From the NCBI RefSeq assembly GCF_033283405.1, contig NZ_JAWMQR010000001.1:558001-622000 (forward strand): a DNA stretch of 64,000 nt, read 5' to 3'. The notes beneath the pieces are model-generated. The model made no database searches. It was not told the origin of the DNA and saw nothing but the letters and a program-made list of their open reading frames with translations. Below, in pieces: positions 42,682 to 50,919 of the stretch; position 1 is the stretch's first letter; each line of letters starts with the position of its first letter. A program made the translations under genes and the position numbers. The stretch is from Halioxenophilus sp033283405. GTDB taxonomy: Bacteria; Pseudomonadota; Gammaproteobacteria; Pseudomonadales; Cellvibrionaceae.

Positions 42682-43902
42682 TTAAATTCTGTCCCAGGTG
42701 AGCATCAGTTTATCGACGCCAAAAATGCCACCCGTGTGATACTGATACTCTTCACCTGCAATCATTCGAATGTTTTTAAATTTGCTCAGGAAAGCTTCAA
42801 TTACGACCCGCATCTCTCGGCGCGCCAAATGCATGCCTAAGCACATGTGGGGACCTGTGGCAAAAGCCAGATAACGCGCTCCACGATCAATGTTTACGGT
42901 GTCTGGATCGTCATAGGCAAGTGGATCCCGCGATGCGGCAGGGGTGCATAGTTTAATAACATCGCCAGCTTTAAATTGAATACCATGGAACTCAAAATCC
43001 TGGCGCGCGCGACGGGTAGGGGAGGCCACACCGTAACAGCGCAGGAACTCCTCTACTGCTTTGGGTATATCCTCGGGGTTAGCACGCAGGCGATCTTGCA
43101 ACGGTAAGTCATTTGCCAAATGTCGGAAGATCCACCCCAACATACTGTAAACGGTATCAAGACCGCCTATGTAAAAGAGGTAGCACATCCCAAGAATCTC
43201 TTCATCTGTCAGGGGACGTTCACCGTTGAGTTTGGCTCCAACCATAGCCGACATTAAATCGGATGTGGGGTTCTGCTTCTGCTCGGCTACAAAAGCCTTA
43301 ATAAATTGCAAAATGGCCATCATCGAACCCACTCTTTTTTGCGGATCCGATTCACGTAGCATGGAACGCTCCCACACCAGGAACTGAGCAAGCTGCTCTT
43401 TGGGCATGCCAATCACGTCCAGAAAGATCTGCGCGGGAAATACCTCACCAAATTCACTGATGAATTCACAGGAGCCACGATCTTCAAATTTGGCAATAAG
43501 ATCAAAACAGGCAGCTTTTACCGCCTCGTCCATCTTAACCACAGACGCGGGCGAGAAGATTGGATTAAGGATATTGCGATAGGCGGTATGTTCGGGCGGG
43601 TCGAACTCAATGGGATTCAATTTCCAGGGAATGCCCAATACTTCCAAGGCACGATAATCACTGGAAAAGTCCTGCCAATGGGTAAAAGCTTCGCGCACGT
43701 AGTCATTGCGGGTAATGAACCAACCGGGTTCACCAAAGCCGATATTTGGCGTCCAATAGATACCTGGTCCCTGGTGTAGGCGGGCAATGGCTTTAAAAGG
43801 GTCATTCCCCGCCATTGCGTAGGCTTCATAACTTTGGTTAATGACTAGCTCTTTGGGTACGTTTGCAGGGATCTCTATCTGGTCGGCAATTACACTGGTC
43901 AT
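42682..43902 (-). CDS. Cytochrome P450
   Basis: A 406-residue soluble bacterial P450. Haem-thiolate loop FATGPHMCLGMH with Cys near residue 350, I-helix GGLDTV near 240, ExxR as EEFLR with following Arg. It needs an external ferredoxin and reductase, neither of which is in the window. GAGGG lies upstream of ATG. It is divergent from a TetR gene with a dyad at 43972. The CYP subfamily cannot be named by eye; the terpene-type neighbour (LEH-like) is a hint only. Confidence 0.9.
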   Translation of the reverse strand: MTSVIADQIEIPANVPKELVINQSYEAYAMAGNDPFKAIARLHQGPGIYWTPNIGFGEPGWFITRNDYVREAFTHWQDFSSDYRALEVLGIPWKLNPIEFDPPEHTAYRNILNPIFSPASVVKMDEAVKAACFDLIAKFEDRGSCEFISEFGEVFPAQIFLDVIGMPKEQLAQFLVWERSMLRESDPQKRVGSMMAILQFIKAFVAEQKQNPTSDLMSAMVGAKLNGERPLTDEEILGMCYLFYIGGLDTVYSMLGWIFRHLANDLPLQDRLRANPEDIPKAVEEFLRCYGVASPTRRARQDFEFHGIQFKAGDVIKLCTPAASRDPLAYDDPDTVNIDRGARYLAFATGPHMCLGMHLARREMRVVIEAFLSKFKNIRMIAGEEYQYHTGGIFGVDKLMLTWDRI

Positions 43903-43971
43903 CGGTTATCCCTCAGCTTATAGAAAAAGGGTGGCTCCCTTGGGGTGGAGCTCATTATTTTGCAGTGCAAA

Positions 43972-43994
43972 GTAAACTACACCGTACCGTTTAC
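43972..43994. promoter_or_regulatory. Candidate TetR operator for the P450 operon
   Basis: GTAAAC (43972) and GTTTAC (43989) form an inverted repeat over 11 bases containing the tandem ACCGTACCGT. It lies 70 bases before the P450 start and 185 bases from the divergent TetR gene. Confidence 0.55.
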
Positions 43995-44178
43995 ATTGTC
44001 AACGAAACTCGCTAGGCTTAGCGACAAGCTCAAGCGGGGCAAAAATAGCGTTTAAGGCGTTGAAGGCACTGGAGATAAGAGCGATAAAACATCGAAAACA
44101 GGCGTTAAAGCCTGCTCGGACTTCCCTGCAGAGGGTTGTATCAACAAGGGCAATCCGCTTGCCCAACCACCAACAAAA

Positions 44179-44832
44179 TTGAGTGAGAGTCGTTATCCTG
44201 TGTCCGAGCCAGCAGAAAGAATCAGTGGTCGCGATCAGCGCCGTATGCAGAAAGAAGAGCAGATTGTCACGGCGGCAGCTGAGCTGTTTTTTAAGGAGGG
44301 CTATGGTGGAACGAGCATGGATCGCATTGTTGAGGCTGCCAGCGTCTCCAAACGCACGCTCTACAACTACTACAAAAGCAAAGATGAGATTTTTATCGAT
44401 GTTATTCAGCGCCAGCTAGGGGCTATCTATCAAAACTTCGAACCCGGCGAACTCGACAATCTGAATCTCGCTCAACAACTGCAGAAGATTGGTGAACATA
44501 TTCTGCAGCTGGCCAACGCCGAACAAACCTTGGCCCTGTTTCGCAATTTGGTAGCTGAATCCCAGCGTTTTCCGAAGCTTGCTCACCACTTTTTAGAACA
44601 GAGCCTGGAGCGTGTTATTGCCGGAATAGCCGAGCTTTGCGAGCGTCAGGCAGAAACTGCCAATCTTGTCATAGCAGACCCCCACGCGGCTGCCGAGCAC
44701 TTTCTGGATATGGTCACCGGCTCGGCCTACAACCGGGTGATCTTTGGCACAACCCTGCCCATGAATAATCAAAAAATTAAAGCGCGCACACAACAGGCCG
44801 TGGATTACTTTTTTAGAGCCTTCCGACGTTAA
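44179..44832 (+). CDS. TetR-family regulator
   Basis: Up to 217 residues: helix-turn-helix at about residues 27-70 (EEQIVTAAAELFFKEGYGG, then SMDRIVEAASVSKRTLYNYY) and a C-terminal ligand domain. The start is uncertain: TTG 44179, GTG 44200 and ATG 44245 are all in frame and none has a strong ribosome site; the GTG has GAGAG ten bases upstream. It is divergent from the P450-LEH-SDR operon and probably represses it. Confidence 0.82.
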   Translation: MSESRYPVSEPAERISGRDQRRMQKEEQIVTAAAELFFKEGYGGTSMDRIVEAASVSKRTLYNYYKSKDEIFIDVIQRQLGAIYQNFEPGELDNLNLAQQLQKIGEHILQLANAEQTLALFRNLVAESQRFPKLAHHFLEQSLERVIAGIAELCERQAETANLVIADPHAAAEHFLDMVTGSAYNRVIFGTTLPMNNQKIKARTQQAVDYFFRAFRR

Positions 44833-45167
44833 CGCGCGACCGCTGCGCCATTTTCCCCGGCAAGTTAGGTCATTCAGTGGATAGACGTTGGTTCCAGCCA
44901 GCCTGGAGCGTGTTTTTCCAGTCATCCTGCATTTCCACTAGCTACGCCATAACTCACACTTTCCAAGCCATATCCCAATACTATCCAGGTAATGCAAGGC
45001 AGTGTGGACCCGGCCAGAAGCGGCCTGATGTGCATACCGATTATGCAACAGGGGTCAATCTAAGACGTCCCAACCACACTTTTGCAACACATGTGTTGTA
45101 AAAGTGTGGTTTTAGGGGTATTTTTACCCGGCAAGTTCAAATAGTGACCCAAGCGGAGGAGAACATA
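44833..45167. other. Regulatory intergenic region, 335 bases
   Basis: No gene was seen. It holds a 40-base near-perfect palindrome (45072-45111) 57 bases before the third Rieske gene. Confidence 0.55.
45072..45111. promoter_or_regulatory. Forty-base palindrome before the third Rieske gene
   Basis: The left arm starts AACCACACTTTTG and the right arm ends TAAAAGTGTGGTT, meeting at a CAACACATGTGTTG core; 19 of 20 arm positions match. It is far larger than a typical single repressor site. It could bind two repressor dimers or fold as an RNA stem, with a short TTTTA after it. Confidence 0.65.
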
Positions 45168-46364
45168 ATGAATAGACCCGCTGATCCATTTCAACCGGTT
45201 TCCAAGGAGGCTTTGGCCTTTGTTGGTACCAATCCTATCCCGGCCAAACCCTACTACGATCCAGACTACTTCCAGTTGGAGGTAGAGGCGGTTTTCAAAA
45301 AAACATGGATGCAGATTGGCCACATCTGTGAACTGCCACAGCCAGGCTCATTCATCGTACGGGAACTGGACTTTGCAGGGGTTTCAATTCTCATTACCCG
45401 TGGCAAAGATGACGAGATTCGGGCTTTTCATAATGTCTGTACCCACCGGGGAACCCGATTGGAGCAGGCCACGGAAGGGCGCAAATCGATGTTCAGCTGC
45501 CCTTATCATATGTGGACATTTGCCAGTGATGGCGAGTTGAAGTCAGCACCGGATTTCGAACGATTCTATGTAACCGATAAGAGCCAGTGCAACCTGCCTA
45601 AAATTGCCGTAGGGGTTTGCGCAGGGCTTATCTTTGTAAACCTCGATAAAAGCCCTGAGCAGAGCCTGGCCGATTTTATCGGCCCGTTGGCAGAGCGTTT
45701 GGAGCAGTTACCAGTCGCCAGAGCGACCTCGTTTTCTGAGTACACCTACGAAGTTGATGCCAACTGGAAACTCACCTACGACAATTTCCAGGAGAACTAT
45801 CACCTGCGCTTTATTCACCCGCGCTCCGGGGAGGCGGCTGGCGGTGAGGAGAACCCCTTTGGTTACCCCACACAATACGGCTTTCATGATCCACATCGCA
45901 CTCAAACCATCTGGTCTAACCCGGCACCAAAGGTAAAACCCTTCCAGATGTTTGGCTTTACCAAGGGTGCCATCATGTCAATGAAAGATGGCCTGGATAT
46001 GACCATCAAAGACTACTTTGGCATCTTCCCTAGCCTGTTTATTCTGGGCAATGCCAGTACGCCTTTTTCACAGAGCATTATGCCCATTGCCCATAACCGC
46101 TCCCGCAGTGTTATTCGCCTGTACTGGGTTGGTGAAGACGATAGCGCCACCCGGCGTTTTGCCCAGGAGTTTGCCCTGGCAACTGCGCTGGATATCCACT
46201 CTGAAGATCGCGCCGTGATTGAGGCTGGGCACAAGGGTTTGGCCAGCGGGGCCCTGCAACATATCCATTTCCAGTCTCAGGAGGTGCTCTGTCGTCACCT
46301 CTTCAAAGAGGTGGATAAACGGGTTCAGGCGTACAAGGCTTCACATGCAGGAGAAAAGCAATGA
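45168..46364 (+). CDS. Rieske non-haem iron oxygenase, large subunit (copy 3)
   Basis: A 398-residue oxygenase, shorter than and distant from the other two. Rieske ligands are in CTHRG and CPYH (about residues 90 and 110); the iron site is E-x2-H-x4-H in FQENYHLRFIH. GGAGGA lies 7 bases before ATG 45168; an upstream start at 45144 is disfavoured. It overlaps the next small gene by four bases. The layout resembles single-component-alpha oxygenases that act on aliphatic N- or O-linked substrates, but this is not certain. Confidence 0.87.
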   Translation: MNRPADPFQPVSKEALAFVGTNPIPAKPYYDPDYFQLEVEAVFKKTWMQIGHICELPQPGSFIVRELDFAGVSILITRGKDDEIRAFHNVCTHRGTRLEQATEGRKSMFSCPYHMWTFASDGELKSAPDFERFYVTDKSQCNLPKIAVGVCAGLIFVNLDKSPEQSLADFIGPLAERLEQLPVARATSFSEYTYEVDANWKLTYDNFQENYHLRFIHPRSGEAAGGEENPFGYPTQYGFHDPHRTQTIWSNPAPKVKPFQMFGFTKGAIMSMKDGLDMTIKDYFGIFPSLFILGNASTPFSQSIMPIAHNRSRSVIRLYWVGEDDSATRRFAQEFALATALDIHSEDRAVIEAGHKGLASGALQHIHFQSQEVLCRHLFKEVDKRVQAYKASHAGEKQ

Positions 46365-46705
46365 GTTCAGCCAATTTACTGCCCGAAGGGTTTGAATCGC
46401 TATCGCCATTTGTGGAGCAGTGGGCGATCGATCGCTCTTGTGATCGTCTGCAAGCCCGGCTGAATAGCTCCTATGAAGAGCGCGAAGTCTTTTTCGAGGC
46501 CGGTAAGGGGCTGGCAGAGCCGGCCTTGGCACTGCTCGGCCAAAAGCCCTCCAAGGAGTACAGCGAGCAGGAAGCGCGGTTAATGAATCTGGTATTAACG
46601 CTCGCCCATATTGCCCAGGCCGTGGAAATTCAGCGCGATGACGAAGATTTTCATGCAGGCTACGCCAAATACATCACCATTAGCCACTCTGCAGCTGATC
46701 GCTGA
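46361..46705 (+). CDS. Small conserved-looking protein coupled to the third Rieske gene
   Basis: A 114-residue soluble protein without a recognised family; rich in Glu and Ala, mainly helical by pattern (SYEEREVFFEAGKGLAEPAL, then SEQEARLMNLVLTLAHIAQA). Its ATG overlaps the Rieske stop as ATGA, so it is translationally coupled. It could be a small subunit or helper of the oxygenase. No Cys, no metal motif and no signal peptide. Function unknown. Confidence 0.7.
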   Translation: MSSANLLPEGFESLSPFVEQWAIDRSCDRLQARLNSSYEEREVFFEAGKGLAEPALALLGQKPSKEYSEQEARLMNLVLTLAHIAQAVEIQRDDEDFHAGYAKYITISHSAADR

Positions 46706-46729
46706 TCTGCGGCGGGCCATCCTCCCTCG

Positions 46730-46762
46730 GTATTTGGGCGTTGTCGATCTACGCCCAAATAC
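46730..46762. promoter_or_regulatory. Perfect 12-base inverted repeat before a TetR gene
   Basis: GTATTTGGGCGT (46730-46741) and ACGCCCAAATAC (46751-46762) over a 9-base spacer. It lies between the small Rieske partner and a TetR gene, overlapping or just before a TGATACAAT promoter-like sequence. Likely a TetR autoregulatory site; a terminator is less likely because no T tract follows directly. Confidence 0.55.
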
Positions 46763-46805
46763 TGATACAATCGCCCCATTTTTTAACCGGCAGTCGAGCT
46801 AGACG

Positions 46806-47438
46806 ATGATTTCAGCAAACGATGACGATTCAAAGCAGCGCAATAAGGGCTACCAAAAATCCCATCAGAAAATGGTCGAAACCGCGATTAAGCTTATCGC
46901 CGAGAAAGGGGCTGAAGCGCTCAGCCTGGCGGATCTAGCCCGGGCAATGGATGTCAACCGCACCACCATTTACTATCACTTTAAAAATCGCGATGAGCTT
47001 ATCAGCGAAGTTAAGCAGTGGTCGTCTGTGCAGCTGGCAAAAGGTATCGATATTCAGATCCCGCGCCAGGACCGTGTCGATTATATTACGCGTTATGTTC
47101 TGGAAAACCCTGAGTTGATTAAACTCTGGCTGGAAGATCTTATCTCGGGCAAAAAAATTGAAGAGTGCTATCCGGTTTGGCACAAACTGGTGGCCAGCAC
47201 GGCCGATCTTTTTGCCAAGGAAGGTGAAGAGATAGATGCAGAAATTTTCTGTTTGGAGCTATTGATTAGCGCTTTCGTCACACCGTTGGTGTTTATCCGC
47301 AGCGTTAACCCAGATGAAAGTAAAGAGAGTTTAATTGCGCGGATTAGCAAATTGCACTTACGCAACCTCTCCAAAGAGCGAGTACTGACCTCGCCACTGG
47401 TCTTCGGCAGTAGTCAAAAAACCGCTAGCGAGGATTAA
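46806..47438 (+). CDS. TetR-family regulator
   Basis: A 210-residue TetR regulator: helix-turn-helix at residues 20-65 (QKMVETAIKLIAEKGAEALS, then LADLARAMDVNRTTIYYHF) and a 140-residue ligand domain. It is co-directional with the third Rieske gene and may control it through the 40-base palindrome or the 46730 dyad. It ends at the bidirectional terminator at 47501. Confidence 0.85.
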   Translation: MISANDDDSKQRNKGYQKSHQKMVETAIKLIAEKGAEALSLADLARAMDVNRTTIYYHFKNRDELISEVKQWSSVQLAKGIDIQIPRQDRVDYITRYVLENPELIKLWLEDLISGKKIEECYPVWHKLVASTADLFAKEGEEIDAEIFCLELLISAFVTPLVFIRSVNPDESKESLIARISKLHLRNLSKERVLTSPLVFGSSQKTASED

Positions 47439-47500
47439 TCTCAAGCTTAGAGAGTTCTCGCCGGTTAAATCTACAATAAAAAAATGAGGTAAACGCGCAT

Positions 47501-47530
47501 AAAAAAGGAGACCATCTGGTCTCCTTTTTT
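47501..47530. terminator. Bidirectional terminator
   Basis: GGAGACC / GGTCTCC with an ATCT loop, flanked by six A residues on the left and six T residues on the right, so it can end transcription from both the TetR gene (plus) and the ThDP gene (minus). Confidence 0.9.
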
Positions 47531-47544
47531 GTTTGCAGTATGAG

Positions 47545-49272
47545 TTACTGCTGACCCTCTGCGTACCAGGTACGGAAGCGATCGTAATTGGGAGTATCCA
47601 GGTTTTGGTTACCACCGTGGTTGATCACAGGGTCGATGGGTACGTGGATTACCGTTGGCTTGCCACTTTCGAAGGCAGCGGTAATGGCTGCACCCAGATC
47701 TTCGCCTTTCTCAACGTAAACGCCTTCACAGCCGTGGCCTTTGGCGATTTCATCGAAGCGGACATTCTTGCTCCAGTGTACGCCAGGCTCGTTGGTGTTA
47801 CCGTGGCCGAAGGTACGCTTATAAACACCCACTTCCAGACCCCAGGCGTTATCCACCGCCACCACAATAACCATAGGCAGGTTAAAGCGCTGGACAACTT
47901 CCAACTCACCGATGTGGTACAGGAAAGCGGAGTCACTGGTGGTGAACAACACTGGGCGTTTACCGCCGTCCGCGATAGAGGCACCCACCGCGTAGGGCAG
48001 ACCAGTACCCAGGCAGCCGAAGTTCTGATTCCAGATTACATCGCGTGGTTTGCTCTGCAGGTAGGTCCAGGTGAAGATCACGGTACAGCCACCATCACGC
48101 ACATGAATAGCGTTCTCTGGCATGGCTTTGGTGGCTTCAATTACCCACTGCCCCGTGTGCACACGGCCGCTGGGTGTGGTGAAATCCTGTTCGGTTAATT
48201 TCTGCAGGCGCTCTTTGTCCTCTTTGACCCAGCGGGCCAGGTCTGGATGTTCGGCACGCGGAGAATCTTTCAAGGCGGCAGAAAGCTGCGGCACAACGGT
48301 GCGTAGGTCGCCAACCAGGGGGACATCGATGGGGCGGTTTTGGCCAATGGCTTCGGCGTCCAGTTCGATATTGATCCACTTGCGATCGACATTGCCCTCT
48401 TTCCACAGATAACCAACACCGTAGTGAACCGGCTCGCCAATTTCAGTACCAATCGCCACCACCACGTCAGATTTGGCGACGATCTCGTCGGCAACAGTGG
48501 CAAACAGGTAAGGGAAGGTGCGATCTTCAATACCTTCAATAAAGGCGGTACCACCCGAGGTTTGCAGAACCGGGCAACCCATCAGCTCAGCCAGTTCACG
48601 CACTTTGGCGCCAGCACGGGTGCACTGAACTGCGTGGCCAACCAATAAAACCGGGCACTCGGCATTTTTGATCAGTTCAGCGGCCTGGGCAACCATGTTG
48701 CCGTCGGCACCCGGCTCCACCAAGCGGTATTTTGCAGGTGGCAGGGCAGGGGGCACATCCAGATCTTGTTGAATAACGTGTGATGGGTACTCGATGTAGA
48801 CGGGGCCAGGAGTACCAGACTGACAAACGCGCAAAGCGTGGCGGATGATCTCATCGGTTTGATCCGCGTATTCGATACTCGCGCTCCACTTAACGGAGTT
48901 TTCGAACAGTGATTCCTGCTGAATAAACTGGATGCGGCCGCGGCGAACACGACGTTCAGTAATACGAGCGCGTTGACCACCGATGTAGATCACCGGAGAG
49001 TTTTCAACCAAAGAGTTCATCATGGAACCGGAAGAGAGCGCAATACCTGGGCCGAGTGTGGCGATACAGAGCGCCGGTGTACCATTCATACGGGCATAGG
49101 CTTCAGCCATCATGCCGGCGGCCAACTCGTGGTGCGGGGTTACAACGGTCCAGCCGCGCTTTTCAGCTGCAACGAACAGGTGCACAAAGTTGGGATCAGG
49201 GATACCAAAGACGGCTTTTACACCCTCGGCTTCAAAGAGTTCGAGGATGCGTTCATAAACTTTCACGGTCAT
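47545..49272 (-). CDS. Thiamine-diphosphate-dependent enzyme (copy 3)
   Basis: A 575-residue ThDP enzyme, more divergent than the other two. PYR-domain Glu in PHHELAAGMM; the PP motif is SDSAFLY...VDNAWG, so the usual first Gly is Ser and Asn is kept. GIPDPNF and GQRARITERRVRRGR blocks are shared with the paralogues. GGGAG eight bases before ATG. It is the only gene on its strand here, convergent with a TetR gene. Same type of reaction as the others is likely, possibly on another substrate. Confidence 0.85.
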   Translation of the reverse strand: MTVKVYERILELFEAEGVKAVFGIPDPNFVHLFVAAEKRGWTVVTPHHELAAGMMAEAYARMNGTPALCIATLGPGIALSSGSMMNSLVENSPVIYIGGQRARITERRVRRGRIQFIQQESLFENSVKWSASIEYADQTDEIIRHALRVCQSGTPGPVYIEYPSHVIQQDLDVPPALPPAKYRLVEPGADGNMVAQAAELIKNAECPVLLVGHAVQCTRAGAKVRELAELMGCPVLQTSGGTAFIEGIEDRTFPYLFATVADEIVAKSDVVVAIGTEIGEPVHYGVGYLWKEGNVDRKWINIELDAEAIGQNRPIDVPLVGDLRTVVPQLSAALKDSPRAEHPDLARWVKEDKERLQKLTEQDFTTPSGRVHTGQWVIEATKAMPENAIHVRDGGCTVIFTWTYLQSKPRDVIWNQNFGCLGTGLPYAVGASIADGGKRPVLFTTSDSAFLYHIGELEVVQRFNLPMVIVVAVDNAWGLEVGVYKRTFGHGNTNEPGVHWSKNVRFDEIAKGHGCEGVYVEKGEDLGAAITAAFESGKPTVIHVPIDPVINHGGNQNLDTPNYDRFRTWYAEGQQ

Positions 49273-49679
49273 CTATTATTCTCCCGTTATTTTAAATAGC
49301 TGTTGTTAGCGCGCTGGCACTTCCTGGCGTCGCTCTGCGTGAGCCGGCTGCACCGGAAAGAAGCCCATAAAACTTGGCAATCGGCGGTAGCGTGAAGCCC
49401 GCCTCTTGCTAACCCTGACTTAAGTTTTTGTACAGACAAATTTACCGTGCTTTTTACAGCACCCAAGCCGTTTAACGTGCTTGAAGAGCCAAAGTCTGTG
49501 ACTTATAGACGCACAAGAATACCTTTTGCGCCTCTTGGAATCAATAAAAAATGCCTTCATTAGTACGGACAAATGACAGGCTTATAACATGATGGCGGCG
49601 GCGAAAGCCGATGGCTGGGGTTCTCAACGTTGCCAACCCAAGGTAAGGGAGGAGTGAGCAACGCCAGCGGGGAGGGAGG
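49273..49679. other. Intergenic region, 407 bases
   Basis: Between the minus-strand ThDP gene and the minus-strand response regulator gene. It should carry the ThDP promoter; the only structure seen is a small GTGCT (49447) / AGCAC (49458) hairpin. No gene-like frame. Confidence 0.4.
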
Positions 49680-50798
49680 CTAATCCCTCATGGTGGTAAG
49701 CGAGGTAATAATACCGGCAATGATCTGGCTGATGGCCGCCTGTTGCTTACTGGAGGTCTCCTGGGCGTGACTCAAGGGTTTTAGTGCGGACATGAGCGCC
49801 TGTTGCTGCCGGACGTCGATATCGGCCAACAGCGCTGCCTCTTTTAAATTGAGGGCAAACTCCTGGTACCCATCACTAAGTTCGCAAGCGCACTGCCCAA
49901 TCAGCTCTTGCACACCATTCAGCTGTTGGCTCACCTCGCGGCAGAGCTGATCGATCTGGTGATTGCGCACTGCGCGCAGCTGCTGCCGGGTTTCGATTAA
50001 CTCCAGTTGCGCTTCACAAGCGCGCAACAGTATCGCCAGGTGATCACGAATGCGGCCACACAACTCGCTATCGTCCAGCGGCATGTTTTTTACCAGAATC
50101 GTCACACCCTTGCCGTTATAGATCGACTTGTTGTTCAAGCTGATGATGCGGCCACCTTTTCTGGCCAGGCTGAGCAGTTCCGCCTCCAATGGTGGAATAA
50201 TTTCACGGGAAGAGAAGTTTTCTTCCCGATCTGCAGAGCGCAGCTGTACTGAAACCGCTAAGTTTAGATGATCAGTAGCCGAGAAAATCGCCTTTGCCAA
50301 CTCAGCAAAATCGTTAGCGCCGTAACTGTTCTCAAAAAATCGGATCACTTCGCCCAGCTCTCCGGCGTAGTGGATAGCGGAGAACATCGCCTGGCGGGTA
50401 CCGTTCAGAGTGGATTCAATTTCGGTATAGCGCTGCTTTTGCTGAAGCAGCAGCTGCACTTTGGAGGCGAGCTCTGGCAATAGGATGGGTTTACCAATGT
50501 AATCGTTGGCTCCCGCCTCATAGCCTTTGAGCTTGTCTTCCAGTGTGGTTAACGCTGACACAAAAATAATCGGTAACTGCTCCGCAGCGGCAAGTTTGCG
50601 CACTTCACGGCAAACCTTTAAGCCATCCATGCCAGGCATGTGGACGTCCAATAGTATTAAATCTGGTGCAACAGACTGGAAAAGGGTGAGAGCCTCCTCA
50701 CCGCTGGTCGCGAAGCTCAGCTCATAATACTGGCCAAGCGCACTTTGTATAAGCTTCTGATTAGTGGATTCGTCATCAACCGACAAAATTCGATACAT
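49680..50798 (-). CDS. Response regulator with an uncharacterised C-terminal domain
   Basis: A 372-residue protein: receiver domain in residues 1-125 (RILSVDDEST; phospho-acceptor in LILLDVHMPGMDG, about Asp55; Lys in IGKP) followed by about 245 residues without a known output domain. That region has a predicted helical stretch at 255-330 rich in Gln/Glu/Leu, likely coiled coil. There is no DNA-binding, GGDEF, EAL or HD-GYP motif. It lies 121 bases after the hybrid histidine kinase gene on the same strand, so it is a likely partner. Confidence 0.8.
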   Translation of the reverse strand: MYRILSVDDESTNQKLIQSALGQYYELSFATSGEEALTLFQSVAPDLILLDVHMPGMDGLKVCREVRKLAAAEQLPIIFVSALTTLEDKLKGYEAGANDYIGKPILLPELASKVQLLLQQKQRYTEIESTLNGTRQAMFSAIHYAGELGEVIRFFENSYGANDFAELAKAIFSATDHLNLAVSVQLRSADREENFSSREIIPPLEAELLSLARKGGRIISLNNKSIYNGKGVTILVKNMPLDDSELCGRIRDHLAILLRACEAQLELIETRQQLRAVRNHQIDQLCREVSQQLNGVQELIGQCACELSDGYQEFALNLKEAALLADIDVRQQQALMSALKPLSHAQETSSKQQAAISQIIAGIITSLTTMRD

Positions 50799-50870
50799 AC
50801 TGCCACTCTCGAAAATTGAGTTCCTTGGTATATGGGGTTAGGAGTACCGTTAACATGACCCTAGCCAAGG

Positions 50871-50893
50871 GCAAAGCTTAGTGCAAGCTTTGC
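50871..50893 (-). other. Hairpin between kinase and response regulator genes
   Basis: GCAAAGCTT / AAGCTTTGC with a five-base loop, 27 bases after the kinase stop on the minus strand; no T tract. Confidence 0.4.
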
Positions 50894-50919
50894 GCGAGGT
50901 GGGCCTGTGCTTCCGTTAC

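Noticed and set aside
45072..45111. Intrinsic terminator
   Set aside because: The stem is far upstream of any stop codon on either strand (about 240 bases after TetR) and only TTTTA follows it; its place before the Rieske gene suits regulation.
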